NCBI GenBank assembly: GCA_002964805.2
Contig: PUDQ02000013.1
Span: forward strand, 62,001-126,000
Length of the DNA: 64,000 nt
Direction: 5' to 3'
Source: Trametes villosa
Lineage: Eukaryota > Basidiomycota > Agaricomycetes > Polyporales > Polyporaceae
Shown: positions 11,646 through 23,252 of the stretch, in pieces
How positions within the stretch are numbered: the first letter of the stretch is position 1
Layout of the letters: each line of letters starts with the position of its first letter
Position numbers and translations under genes: made by a program
Notes under the pieces: generated by a model
What the model saw: only the letters and a program-made list of their open reading frames with translations
Databases searched by the model: none
Told to the model about the DNA's origin: nothing

Positions 11646-14600
11646 ATGTCGGATCCCAAGGTCGAGAAGGAGGCTGGCTCTACCGAGCCAGCTCAGGCCC
11701 CCGCTCCCGAGCCTGAAAAGAAGAAGAGAGAGTACAAGGATTTTGGCCATGACGACGAGGACAAGCCGTCTCGTGCGTATCTCGCGTGTTGCGCTCGCGT
11801 CGACGCGCAGATCTAACCGAACCCGCGTATTTTAGACGCCAAGGTGGACATGTCTCAAATCCAACTCAAGGCCGAGGACCTCTACGACAAGGAGAAGGTC
11901 GACCTTGAGACCATCGTTGTCGACGATGTCTTCAAGCTCCTTCAGTGCGACGACAACGGTCTGACTGACGACGAGGCCAACCGTCGTCTCGAGCTGTTCG
12001 GTCCCAACAAGCTTGAGAGCGAGGAGCAGAACGCGTTCCTCCAGGTACGTTTTCCGCCTCTCGTCTTCCTCGCGCGTTTCCTAACCTCACTTCGCAGTTC
12101 CTGAGTTTCATGTGGAACCCCCTGTCCTGGGTCATGGAGGCTGCCGCTCTCGTCGCTATCGCTCTGTCCAACGGCGAGCACCGCCCCCCGGACTGGGAGG
12201 ACTTCGTCGGTATCGTCACCCTACTCCTGATCAACTCGGCCATCGGTTTCTACGAGGAGCGCAACGCTGGTAACGCTGTCAAGGCGCTCATGGATTCGCT
12301 CGCCCCCAAGGCGAAGGTCAAGCGTGCCGGCGCGTGGCGCGAGATCGAGTCTTCCCAGCTCGTTCCCGGTGACATGATCTCGTTCAAGATTGGTGACATC
12401 GTTCCCGCCGACTGCCGTCTCACTGAGGCCATCAACGTGTCCATCGACCAGGCCGCGCTCACGGGCGAGTCGCTCCCCCAGAGCAAGAAGCTCGGTGACC
12501 AGTGCTTCTCGTACGTATTTCCCCACGGTTCGAATGATGTCATAGCGCTAACGCGTTTTGGTTAGTGGTTCGACTTGCAAGCAGGGTGAGGCTGAGGGTG
12601 TCGTCATTTCCACTGGCCCGAACACTTTCTTCGGTCGCGCTGCGAACCTCGTCGGCCAGGACGACGACACCACCGGTCACTTGCAGAAGATTCTCGCCCA
12701 GATCGGGTCCTTCTGCCTGGTCGTCATCGGCATCTTCGTGCTCGCCGAGATCTTCTGCCTGTACGCCGGCTTCCGCTACTCGTACCGTCGCGGTCTCGAC
12801 AACATCCTGGTGCTCCTGATCGGTGGTATCCCCATTGCCATGCCGACTGTCCTGTCGGTCACGCTCGCCGTCGGTGCTCAGCAGCTCGCCAAGTACAAGG
12901 CCATCGTCACCCGTATCACAGCTATTGAGGAGCTCGCTGCCGTCACCATTCTGTGCTCGGACAAGACTGGTACGCTCACCACCAACAAGCTCACCATCGA
13001 CCGCGACACGATCCGCACCTACGGCCCCTTCTCGGCTGAGGATGTCGTCCTCCTCGCTGCCTACGCTTCGCGCACGGAGAACCAGGACGCCATCGACCAG
13101 TGCGTTGTCGGCGCCGTTGGCGACGTCTCGCGTGCTCGCGCCGGTATCAAGCTCCTCGACTTCAAGCCTTTCAACCCCGTCGACAAGCGTACCGAGATCA
13201 CGTACCTCGAGGAGTCCTCTGGCAAGCTGAAGCGCGTCACCAAGGGCATGACCGGTATCATCATCGAGCTCTGCACGCGCAACAAGACCGAGGAGCTCGA
13301 GAACCGCCTCGAGGCCGACGTCGAGGAGTTCGCTCAGCGTGGTCTCCGTGCGCTCGCTGTCGCGTACGAGGAGGTTGATGGCACCGACCCCGAGGGTGAG
13401 GGCAACGGCTTCGAGCTCATCGGTCTCCTCGCCATCTTCGACCCCCCTCGTGAAGACACCAAGCAGACCATCGACGACGCCATGGCCCTCGGTGTCAAGG
13501 TCAAGATGGTTACCGGTGACCAGCTCGCTATCGCGAAGGAGACTGGCCGTCGTCTCGGTCTCGGCGACCACATGTACCCCGCCAAGGTCCTCAAGGACGG
13601 CCCCGAGCCCGGCAGCCGCTTCCGCAACCTTGACGAGATGATCCTCGACGCCGACGGTTTCGCCGGTGTCTTCCCCGAGCACAAGTACGAGATCGTCAAG
13701 CGTCTCCAGGCCCTCGGTCACCTGTGCGCCATGACTGGTGACGGTGCCAACGACGCCCCGGCTCTGTCCCGCGCCAACGTCGGTATCGCCGTCGAGGGTG
13801 CCACTGACGCCGCTCGCTCCGCCGCCGACATCGTCCTCACTGAGCCCGGTCTCTCCACCATCGTCCACGCCATCCGCGGCTCGCGTATCATCTTCCAGCG
13901 CATGCGCAACTACGCCATCTACGCCTGCGCCGTCACGATCCGTATCGTCGTGTGCTTCTCTATCCTGGCCTTCGCGTTCAAGTTCGACTTCCCTCCGTTC
14001 ATGGTCCTGATCATCGCCCTCCTGAACGACGGCACGATCATGACCCTGTCCGTCGACCGCGTCCTCCCCTCGAACGAGCCGGATAGCTGGGACCTGGCTG
14101 AGATCTTCGCGTACGCCGTTGCCTACGGTCTGTACCTTACGCTCTCGACCATCGCCCTCGTCGCTATCATCATCCGCACGACTTGGTTCAGCGACAAGTT
14201 CGGCGTCACGCTGGCCAACGGCGCGACCCAGGCTATCGACCACAACGACCCCCAGCTGCACATGATCGTCTACCTCCAGGTGGCCATCATCTCGCAGGCG
14301 CTCATCTTCGTCACCCGTTCGCACGGCTTCTTCTTCATGGAGCGTCCCTCGGTCGCGCTGTTCGCTGCGTTCTGCCTGGCTCAGCTCGTGTCGTCGATCA
14401 TCGCCGCGTACGGTAACTGGACCTTCACCAACATCCAGGCTATCTCTGGTGGCTGGATTGGTATCGTCTGGGTTTGGGTAAGTCCTTCGACGCTTCGTCT
14501 TCGAGGATGTGTATATTGACATACCTTCTACAGGATATCGTTTGGTTCTTCCCCCTCGACCTCATCAAGTTCGCGATGAAGGCGACGATCATCAAGTACC

Positions 14601-14866
14601 TCCGTAACCGCCACAACGCCCAGGTCGCCGCGCAGACCGCGCACAGCGGTGTCCCGATCACGCGCACGACTTCGCGCGCTGCGTCGATCCACGAGTCCCT
14701 GTACTCGAACCGTGTCTCGTTCCTGCGTCGGGCCGCCCGCAAGGTCGGCTTCGGCCAAAAGATCTCGATGAAGCCCGAGGAGCTGCAGCGCTTCAGCTCG
14801 ATCCAGGCAGCGCGCACCGGCAGCGTCCTCGCACGCCACCCCTCTAGACCGACCGCGGCCGCATAG
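11646..14866 (+). CDS. Plasma-membrane P-type H+-ATPase (plant-like type)
   Basis: Five exons (11646-11772, 11836-12044, 12098-12510, 12566-14477, 14534-14866) join to 997 residues. The enzyme pumps protons out of the cell with ATP and drives secondary transport at the plasma membrane. Visible motifs are TGES at residues 234-237 in the actuator domain, the phosphorylation site DKTGT with catalytic Asp382, and the hinge motif [11 protein letters not shown], all in the order of P3A ATPases. Around the phosphorylation site it reads [14 protein letters not shown], closer to plant pumps than to yeast Pma1. The C-terminus lacks the plant YTV 14-3-3 tail and ends RPTAAA. The N-terminal 45 residues are charged and disordered. 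The family call is very sure. Whether it is the cell's main pump or a second isoform cannot be told from here. Confidence 0.95.
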
Positions 14867-16036
14867 ACGGACGCGCTCGACATGACCGCGGACGACGACG
14901 ACGACGACCCCCGACCTCTCCCCCATGGCCGCATCGTGTAGCGAACGAAGAGGCAGCAGCAGCTTGTGGTGTCACCCCCGCGTACCCCCCTCACACGCCC
15001 ATACCCCTCGCTTGACCCACACCCCCGCGCATCCCTAGCGTCCCTGCCCCCTCGTTTTGTTCCCCGCGCCGGCGAGCGTACTGTCGGCGCGCGTCTGTCC
15101 GCAGACTGTTGTGCACGTTCCTTTTTCCCTGTCTCGTCCCCGCGCCGTCCTACCTACCTGCCTCCCTACCTACCTACCCATCTTATGACCCTGTACCCGC
15201 GCGTGCCTCAGTGTGCGCGCGACGCATCGACGTTTTGTCCGCCTCACGACGAGCCCCTTAATTCCATACACCCCGCGCGTAGGACCGCAGACGACATCAT
15301 CATTTGCTACACTTTACTACCGTAACGAAGGAAAAATAATAAAAGCGATCATAGAGCAACCAAAATCTGCTAGTGTGAGCGAGTGACGCGAGAAAGCGGG
15401 AGAAGCATGTTTGGAGCTCCGCGATGGCTGAGCTTCTCGTTTGAAGGATGCCTTCCCCTTCGTGGGGGGAGGTGTCGTTCTCGACGGTAAGTTCGTAGAC
15501 CTCGTAAGTTTCGCGCGACTTTCGAGTTCGTGAGGTGAAGGTAAGTCGTCGAGCCCTCCGACGTCCCGGACGAAAACGCTGACGATGTCCGAATAGAACT
15601 TCTCGAGAGCGCCACCCCGACAGGCGACGAAACAACGTCGATCGACGCTGTGAAGAGTGCGCCTTCTCGTGCTGCAGCCCGTCCGCCCGCGCATACAGCT
15701 GCCTCGATCCCCGCGCCCCGGAAGGACTGTAGCGCTCCAGACCACAATTGCAGAGACGCAGAGGCCGCCCTGCGCGAAGCCGCGATGACAGGCAGCAACA
15801 CTGGCAGCGCTGAACCTTATCTCGCCCGCCCACATATCCCCCGCGCCCCTCCCTGCGCGTGCCGCCCGCTCCTGCTCTTGCTTTCGCCCCACCATCTGCG
15901 CCCATCGTCTGCCGCGCGGGCGAGCCGTCTTGCACGCAGGTGCTGTCGTCGAGGCTGCAGCTGTTGGTGTCGCCATCGGATCGCCGCCCCGTTTGAAGAT
16001 AAAACAAGCCATAGGCCCCCTCCGTAATCGCCAAGC
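14867..16036. other. 3' UTR of the H+-ATPase gene and promoter of the next gene
   Basis: The first 400 bases are C/T-rich with repeated tacctacc steps and look like 3' UTR. Minus-strand open frames in this stretch have no domain and overlap regulatory DNA. A TATA-like aagataaaac lies at 15996-16005, shortly before the next ATG. Confidence 0.4.
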
Positions 16037-17455
16037 ATGCCGCACAGACGCCTCTCCGCGGGGACCTGCGAGGTCGTCCCGCTCGAGGACGAGCCGCGGT
16101 GCCCGGAGCGCGGGTTCGGCGACCGCCCCCGCCTCTGCATGTCGCACCGCAAGGAGTACGCCCGGCTCACGGCGGCATACAAGGCGACGTCCGAGGAAGC
16201 GATCGAGCTGTATGACCGCGTGCGCGCGCAGGACTGGGACGACGACGCGCTCTGGAACATGCCCGCCGTCGAGAAGGCCTTGGGCGTCGCGGGCCGCTGC
16301 GTCGAGGTGATCAACAGGGAGATCCGCGAGCGGCAGGAGCACCACCGGCGGTTCTTCGTCGAGCGTGCGTTGTGTTCCGCATTTTTATGTCTGTGTTCAT
16401 TGGTGCTGATTTGGGGCGGGGATAGTGCACGACGGCCACGAGGCGTGGATCAAGCGGCTGCGCAAGAAGCTGCGCGAGGTCGAGGACGTGCTGGCGCAGC
16501 TCCGCCGATGCGAGACCCTCCTCGTCGACGACGAGAGGCAGCGGGCGGAGGAGCTGCGGCGTGCGGAGGCGTGGCTCGCAGAGGAGCAGCGGCTTGCCGA
16601 CGCCGTGCGCAAGAGAGAGGCCGCGCGCCGTTCCCAGTACAGCAGCAGCTGGACGGCCGCGGCGCACAGCGGTTGCCAGTGCCACTCAAGCACGAAGACC
16701 GGCTATACTCCCCCTAAGGCCGCGCGCCCCGCATGCATTGCATACCATGCGCACAACTCTCTTTATGGCCATGTGCGGTGTACCAAGGAAGGCCTGTACA
16801 GCGCTCTCCGGTGCCAGGAACACCAGGACGAGCACACCGCGGCGCTCTCTGCGCTGCGCGCGGCCGAGTCCGAGTATAGCAACCTAACTACGACTGTATA
16901 CTACGCCAGAGAACGCCGGGCCCCCACCCTCTCCCAGGTCATGACGGACATCGCAGACCTGACCCGGTACCTCGCGCTCATGGACAGCATCACGGCGCTC
17001 TCGGACAAGCTGGCCAGACTGGATGGATACTGTGAGTGCAATGTGGTGCATGTCCGGTCGCTCAGACGGCCTTGCTCACGCTCCCCACCAGCGACCACAG
17101 CAGGCTCGTACCGCAAGGCGGACATGGCGGCCTGGGGGCTCAACCGGAACGTCGTGCAATCGCTCCTGAATATGCGAAGAGTCTCTCGGTCGGAGCTCCT
17201 GTGGCCCGATCCGGCCGCAGCCTTGCCCACGCCGTCATATGGACGAGCAGCGCAGGCTTCACACCAGGAGCAGCCTCAGCCGGCGGCGCCCGCGCAGAAG
17301 CCACAGCCGCCGCCAGAAGAAGAGAGCAGCGGCTGGGTGGGCGTTATACTCGTAAGCCCTTCGCCTGGTTCGTGGTGCACGCAGCGCGCTGACGACTGCG
17401 TATGTAGACTGCCGCGGCTGTGGGTATCGCCGCTCTCTTCGGCTTCAGACGTTGA
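16037..17455 (+). CDS. Predicted tail-anchored coiled-coil protein with a duplicated Cys/His motif
   Basis: Four exons (16037-16364, 16426-17031, 17092-17351, 17408-17455) give 413 residues. Residues 11-37 carry C-x10-C-x11-C-x2-H and residues 213-242 carry C-x14-C-x10-C-x2-H. Each is followed by a charged helix of similar pattern (HRKEY... and HQDEH...), so the protein appears internally duplicated. Between them lies a long Glu/Arg-rich coiled coil (about residues 110-190). A Pro/Gln-rich segment comes near residues 325-385, and a single hydrophobic segment (about 393-411: WVGVILTAAAVGIAALFGF) ends the protein just before two Arg. No signal peptide is visible, so a tail anchor in ER or mitochondrial outer membrane is inferred. 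I do not recognise the family; the Cys/His sets might bind zinc. Confidence 0.75.
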
Positions 17456-18325
17456 TGTCGCACTGCAGGGCTCCGTAGGTCCCGCTGCTCGTTTTGAGGA
17501 GTGGTTCGCTGACTCCCGCACAGAGCCCTCGGGCTGCTGCTCGACCCTTCTGCTTGCGGCCCGGAGCTTGGGGTTTGTGGCCCTCGGTGTCATCGCGGCC
17601 GCCTACGATAACCTCAGACACGCAGTCGACGCGCTCTACTCGCCTCCCCGTTCCCTCCCTGTATGCTCTCGTTCCCCCTTGCTCTGCATGATCGCTATGT
17701 TGTACCATCACCATCACCTGTACTTCTTCCCTTCCTTCCGCGACTGTCGCTCCTTGCTCTTGCTTCTGCTATCGCTCCTTGTCACCCCTCTTTACGGCCC
17801 TGTAACGCTTCTCCGTCTGCTTGCACCCACTTGTAAAACCCACGCGCACGCGCACGCTCGCTCGGTCACTTGCGCGCGGGTTCTGCGTCGCTCTGATTGT
17901 ACGATACGCTCTCTTTGTACCACTACTTTCCTTGTTCCTCCCGTTTGCTGTTATCAATTTGCTCTCGAGAGCTTGGACTAGGATGTCTGGGTGAGCGCCA
18001 CACCTGCCTGTGTGTGCGCCAACCACTGGCTCATATGCCCCCGCTGTGTGGGCTTCCTTGGCATATACGGATGGGCACACCGGTTGGCGTGAGGCCCCAG
18101 GTGGGTTATCGTCAAAATGAGTTGATGGCAGGCTGATGACCTGTGTGCAGTATGACATTGCAAACACCTATCGAAGGATACCCGGAGACTCGTCGCATGT
18201 AAACGGCAGAGGTCGCTTGTAGGCAGCACCACGTGTCGACTGTGCTTCAAGCGAGCCAGCGGAGCGCTGAACGGCTCGGGTGCTAGACGCAACGAGTCGA
18301 CGTTTGCTGTCCTCCCTTAGGTCTA
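17456..18325. other. Intergenic region before the F-box cluster
   Basis: The T/C-rich start is likely 3' UTR. The last 150 bases resemble the upstream flank of the third F-box gene (similar steps at agccagcggagcgctgaac and agctagcggaacgctgaac), so part of the promoter was duplicated with the genes. Confidence 0.5.
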
Positions 18326-20187
18326 ATGCCTCGGTCGCCCATTGTTGAGCTGCCCCGGGGGATTGTCTCGTCTATCTGCCGCCTTCTCCTCAACGTTGAT
18401 CCCTACGGCCACTCGCCTCCTCCGAAACAGCCGGCTCTGGTGGCGCTGGCGACGACTTGCACCTACTTGAGCGGACCCGCGCTCGACGTTCTCTGGCACA
18501 CGGTCACGCACCTAGCTCCGCTACTGGCACACACGCTTCCCCGAGACCTATGCCTGGCAGTCCCGTTTGGAGAACTTCGCCCGTCTTGCCTGCCCCAGTG
18601 TCAGGTGGTAAGCAAGCTGGTGCTCAGGGCGTCCTCCGTTTGCGACGTGCACTGAGGCTTTCCGAACCCCAGGGTTTTCTCCGCGCTGCGACGGCGGAAG
18701 ACTTCGAGCGCTTCTCCGCGTATGCGGCCCGCGTCAGGGTGCTCTCGCGCTGGAACGACAGGCCCGACGTGCCCGTCGACGTGTGGGCCGAGCTGCTGCG
18801 GTTCGGCCCCAAGCCGCTGTTCCCCAACATCCAAACACTCGTGCACCAGGAGGCCAACCACGTCGGCGTAGATGAGCGCGGCCACGCGCGAGGCGCCTTC
18901 TACCCCGCGGAGGCGCTGCTGGGGCCATCCCTGAGGCGGGTCCGCATAGACTGTGGCGGGTGGCCCTGCGACCAGCACCGGCCGGACGAGCTCGTACGCG
19001 CTATATGCGCCGCGGCGCCTCTGGTAGAGGATGTCGGGATGACCGTGCCAGAGCCCGGTGTCCTCAGCCGCATGCACCGATACAGGAAGACCGCGTTTCT
19101 GTCTTGCCCAGAGATCGGGACGCTCCGGAACCTCATCAAGCTCCACGCGCTCAGCGTGTACGTGGAGCCCGATGCCCTGGCCGGCCTCGGGTCCCTGCCT
19201 GGTCTGCAGATCCTCAGCATGCGCGTAAACTCGGCATCCTACGACTGGGATTTCTCGTCGAGCGCGAGCCGCCACGGAGGCTTCTTTCCCGCCCTCGCGA
19301 AAGTGAGACTGCACATGGTACTCTGCGAGTGGTGTATCACCTTCATCCAAGCCGTGACCTCCTCATCTCTCTGGAGCCTCGATGTTGATTTTTCTTTCGA
19401 GGCCGCGACCATGTCCGGCATGCTCTTTGAAGCCCTGGGCGCCTCCCTATCTACCCATCCATCCCGCAACACCCTCCAAGTCCTCCATGTCGTGACCCCC
19501 GTGATCTCAGGACGCCCCCGCGGAGAACGCATCGAGGTCCACGTCTACGAGCCGCGCCACATCGCCCCCCTTCTCTCCCTTCCCGCTCTGCAAAGCATAT
19601 GGGTCACAGGCGACGCGCAAGTCGTCGTCGACGATGCGACGCTGACCGCGATGTCATGGGCATGGCCCGACATCCAGAGCATCCAGCTCGGCCGTGCGCA
19701 CCACAGCCCGGAGCGCGACCCCCGGCCACGGCAGCCCGCGGACGCCAGCTTCCCCAAGGCGACCCTGGCGGGCGCGCTGCTGCTCGCGCGCTGCTGCCCG
19801 CACCTCACCTTCCTCAGCCTCGCCCTCGACCTGCGCGCCGTCCCCGACCTCGATGCCTGGCCGCACCCCCCCGCCACGCTCGACTCGCCCGTGCTTTCGC
19901 TCGAGATGCCGGAGAACGCGGCATCCGTGTATCCGGCCGCGCCGCGCGCGGCGGCCGCGCTCATCGCGTTCTGCGCGACGCTGTTTCCGCGCGTGCGGTT
20001 TGTGCCGGTCGGGAGCGGGAGCAGGCCGGTCGAGGAGTGGCAGGAGCTGTCTGGCCTGTTCGACGCGCTTGTGCGGATTCGCGGGCAGGAGAGGGCGTGG
20101 GCGCTGAAGAACGGGCGGCGTCTTTGGCTAGATCTGGAGTTCGAGGCAGAGGGAGAGGAGGGAGACGAAGACGGAGACGGGGCTTAG
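18326..20187 (+). CDS. F-box domain protein, copy A
   Basis: Two exons (18326-18607, 18673-20187) give 598 codons including the stop. The N-terminal 50 residues fit the F-box that docks substrate receptors on Skp1 in SCF ubiquitin ligases: ELPRGIVSSICRLLL, then PALVALATTC and a conserved DVLWHTV. The remainder is a string of amphipathic segments of leucine-rich-repeat character (LPALQSIWV, GLGSLPGLQILSM), as in the very large Agaricomycete F-box families. It ends in an acidic tail of repeated EGEEGDEDG type. Exon 1 ends just after the F-box, the same boundary as in copies B and C. The substrate is unknown. The protein and DNA are much closer to copy C than to copy B. Confidence 0.85.
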
Positions 20188-21001
20188 TTTGCGCCGCGCG
20201 AGGCTGTCGCTCTCGAACTTAGTGCCCGAAGAGTACCTCTGGATCGACGTGCGTACTCGGGCGGTCGTTGGCAACGATGGGCTGGCGATCGCAAATCCCA
20301 CTGGTAGGAGGTGGTGACTTCCGCTGTCAACTCTCTCACTTCACGCACTGCTACAGGCAGGGTTCTTTATACTTCGTTCTAGTTGTGTGCGCGTTTCCGG
20401 AGATGCTTGCGGCCACGTATATAGCCGAGCACTGCAGGCCCATTGAATTCGATTCCAGATTGATCTTGTACGACGGGCGCTTCGTATGTGTATGATCGCT
20501 CTCAGGCGAGTGCGCCGTTTCCACGCATCTCAAGTCCACATCTTCCGCTCCGAGTTGCCTCCTCCGAAGCAGCCGGACACATCGTGTAGTGGCCTCCCGC
20601 TGTTCCCCGACGTCCCAACCGCGCGTTGCGGAGCATAACAGACAGGTAAAAAAAACAAGCGCGCCAATGGCCAAACCACCTGAGTGGTACTACTCCGAAG
20701 GCTTATAGTAACGGTAGGTATCGCGACTCCCAGCCCTCGAGCGGAAGGAAGTTCAAGTTCTCGCGGAGACTGGTGCGGACATATGCTCGCGGCGCTCAGC
20801 ACTACCGGCAATTCCGGGTGCACGTAAGTACAGGAAGTCCATTACTTCTCTCGGCTTCCAACGTGGGCCAGCGCTCAGCGCTCAACACATGGCAGCCGCG
20901 CCGCCATCCATGCATAGAGGCGAGCGCGCGCGGGGTCTGGGCTGGATGGTGCTGGACACGACGACCTACCTCCTGCCCCCTCGACCTCGTCGCGCGCAAC
21001 G
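20188..21001. pseudogene. Spacer with a relic of a further F-box copy
   Basis: A 20-nt block at about 20553-20572 is identical to the segment of copy C that encodes the PPPKQP stretch of the F-box (gcctcctccgaagcagccgg). The DNA about 100-150 bases upstream (20415-20475) resembles the flank of copy C near 22965-23030 (tatata..., then gattcgat.tt... and gacgg). The reading frame is destroyed. This fits a dead F-box copy whose promoter and first exon still leave traces. Confidence 0.5.
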
Positions 21002-22796
21002 ATGGATCAGTCGTTCATCACCACCCTCCCCCGCGAGACTATCGTGCGGATCTTTCGCATGCTTCTCAAACCTCCCAACATCACTTCTCCTCCAGCACAG
21101 CCTTGTTTAGCTGCTCTTGCAGTGACTTGCCGCTACCTCAGCAATCCTGCCCTCGACGTGCTGTGGTACACTGTGGAGACCATGGTTCAGCTGGTGATAC
21201 ATACGCTACCCACCGACCTGTGGACTGTGGTTCCCGCTGTGGGAGATACTGAGTTCGGGCCCTTCGCTCGACACCGGTTGGTTAGTATTGCATTGAGCTC
21301 GGTGACAAGTTACGGTATACTCAAGTCAGCCACTATAGGAGCTTCTACGCGACCCGGTCCTGGCGGACTTCAGTCGCTTCTCCACATACGCCAACCGGAT
21401 CAAGGAATTCAAGTACGAATGCGGCGTCACTCCCTTCTTCGAGTACCAGATCGCCCCTGATCTGTGGGCGCGACTGCTCCGTTACGGCCCCAAGCCTCTC
21501 TTTCCAAACATTCGGAGTCTTCGCCACAAAGAGACGGACTACGAGTACCCGCGGGAGCATGGCCTCGATCGCGGCCCTGTGTATCGCTCGGAGCCCTTAT
21601 ACGGGCCATGGTTGAAGGAAGTGCAACTCGACCACTGCGGCTGGCCATCGGACGAACACCGACCCAACGAACTTGTCAGAACACTGTCGTACGCCTCCTC
21701 GCGGGTAGCGACTCTCAGGTTGGTGGACGGCATACGTGAACATCGCATTTTCACGGCGGCCATCAAAACAGCACTTCTGTCCTGTCCAGAAGTTGGGCGG
21801 CTCCTTCACCTCGTCAAGCTCGACGCCTACTCCGTATACGTCACACCTCCAGCACTCGCGGGTCTCGCTTCCCTCCCGAACCTCAGGGATCTCCGGATAC
21901 ACGTCAATCCAGCGCACTATGGTTGGGATTCCATGCCGCATGGGATAGGCGGTCCCTTCTTCTCTAACCTCACGGCCCTCGAGCTCTACCATATCCCTTT
22001 CCATTGGTCTGTTGCTTTCATTCGCCTCGTGACGTCTTCCTCGCTTTGCCAGGTCATCGTCACGGAGGACGAGGATGAGGCGGCGCCCGACGTCCTGCTT
22101 AGGGCTCTCTGCGCCTCGCTAGGAGAACATCCGTCCTTCAGCACACTCCAGGTGCTCAAGATTGACACCGGCAAGATCTATACAGCCACTCCGCCCAAGG
22201 TCTACATGTCCGAACACATCATCCCTCTGCTTTCATTGACTGCGCTGCGCTGCCTCTCCGTTGGCCGCAACTGCCAAGTCGTCATCGACGACTACATGCT
22301 CGACCAGATCTCATGGGCATGGCCTGGCCTTGAGACTCTTGAACTCCACTTCTGCTGGTCGAGCTATTACGGCCTCCCCGAGCCTATGCGGAACCCCGGG
22401 GATGCCGATTACCCCCGTGCGACGCTCGACGGCGTGCTCCGCCTCGGATGGTCCTGCCCGCGTCTCACTACTCTACGACTTGCCGTAGATATGCGGTGGA
22501 TTCCCGACTTTGATCTCTGGACATCGCCCCCCGTCCCTCTTCGTAGCGAACATGCGCCTCCTCTCAAGACATTGGTTCTCGACGGCTCCGTGTTCCAAGA
22601 CGATGCCGCACTGCCCCGGCTCGCCGCGCTGCTTTCTTTGTTTTTCCCCCGCTTAGGAAACATAGAAGGCGTTTTTGAAGGGACATGGCCCTCGATTCTG
22701 TATGTCTTCGTGAAATTCCGACACATTCGATGGGAGGAGAGGGGCGTCTTTCGCCGACTGAGGACGCGTCCGCCGATGCCAGGGCCTCAGTTCTAG
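21002..22796 (+). CDS. F-box domain protein, copy B
   Basis: Two exons (21002-21280, 21339-22796) with the same intron position as the other copies give about 579 residues. The F-box region reads TLPRETIVRIFRMLL, then CLAALAVTCRYLSNPALDVLWYTV. The body has the same LRR-like architecture, with WPSDEHRPNELVRTLS and LVKLDAYSVYVTPPALAGLASLP lining up with the matching parts of A and C. It is the most divergent of the three, so it probably separated before the A/C duplication. An SCF substrate-receptor role is known for the domain; the target is not known. Confidence 0.85.
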
Positions 22797-23252
22797 GCTT
22801 TTGTACTATAGCAGGTGGACAACAACGACATATACCGTAGCAACCGTTCCGCTGACTCATTCGTATCCTGCTCTATAACCTCACGTTACACTAGGCGATT
22901 AGCTGAATCGTGGATAGTAGTGAATTGGATAGTACGAGATGCTGGCTCGAGTTCCGGAGAGGACTGCGACCATATATACCGCGACATGTAGCGCCCAGTG
23001 CACCAGATTCGATTTTGTGCGACGGCTGGCGCTTGCAGCCTCTCGCATGCTGCTTCGCTCTCTTGTCGCTCTCGCGCCGTTAACTCTGCGGCGGCCAGTG
23101 GCGACTATCTTCCTGACCTGATTTTTTCCACGCCAATTACCAACACGTATTGCGGTATATCCCAGGAACAGCTTGAGCTAGCGGAACGCTGAACGAATGC
23201 GATGGTGCTCGACGCAACCAGGGCTGCTTCCTCCCCTGGTGCCGCAACCGTG
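22797..23252. other. Promoter region of F-box copy C
   Basis: Contains a TATA-like tatata at about 22973. Both this and the 60 bases before the ATG resemble DNA upstream of copy A or in the relic between A and B. Confidence 0.45.

Noticed and set aside
12540..14522. 660-residue open frame antisense to the H+-ATPase
   Set aside because: Its borders mirror the large H+-ATPase exon, its composition (Asp, Val, Gly, Arg) is that of a complement of GC3-biased codons, and it has no domain.
15317..16345. 342-residue minus-strand open frame
   Set aside because: Overlaps the promoter and first exon of the plus-strand gene at 16037 and has no domain or introns.
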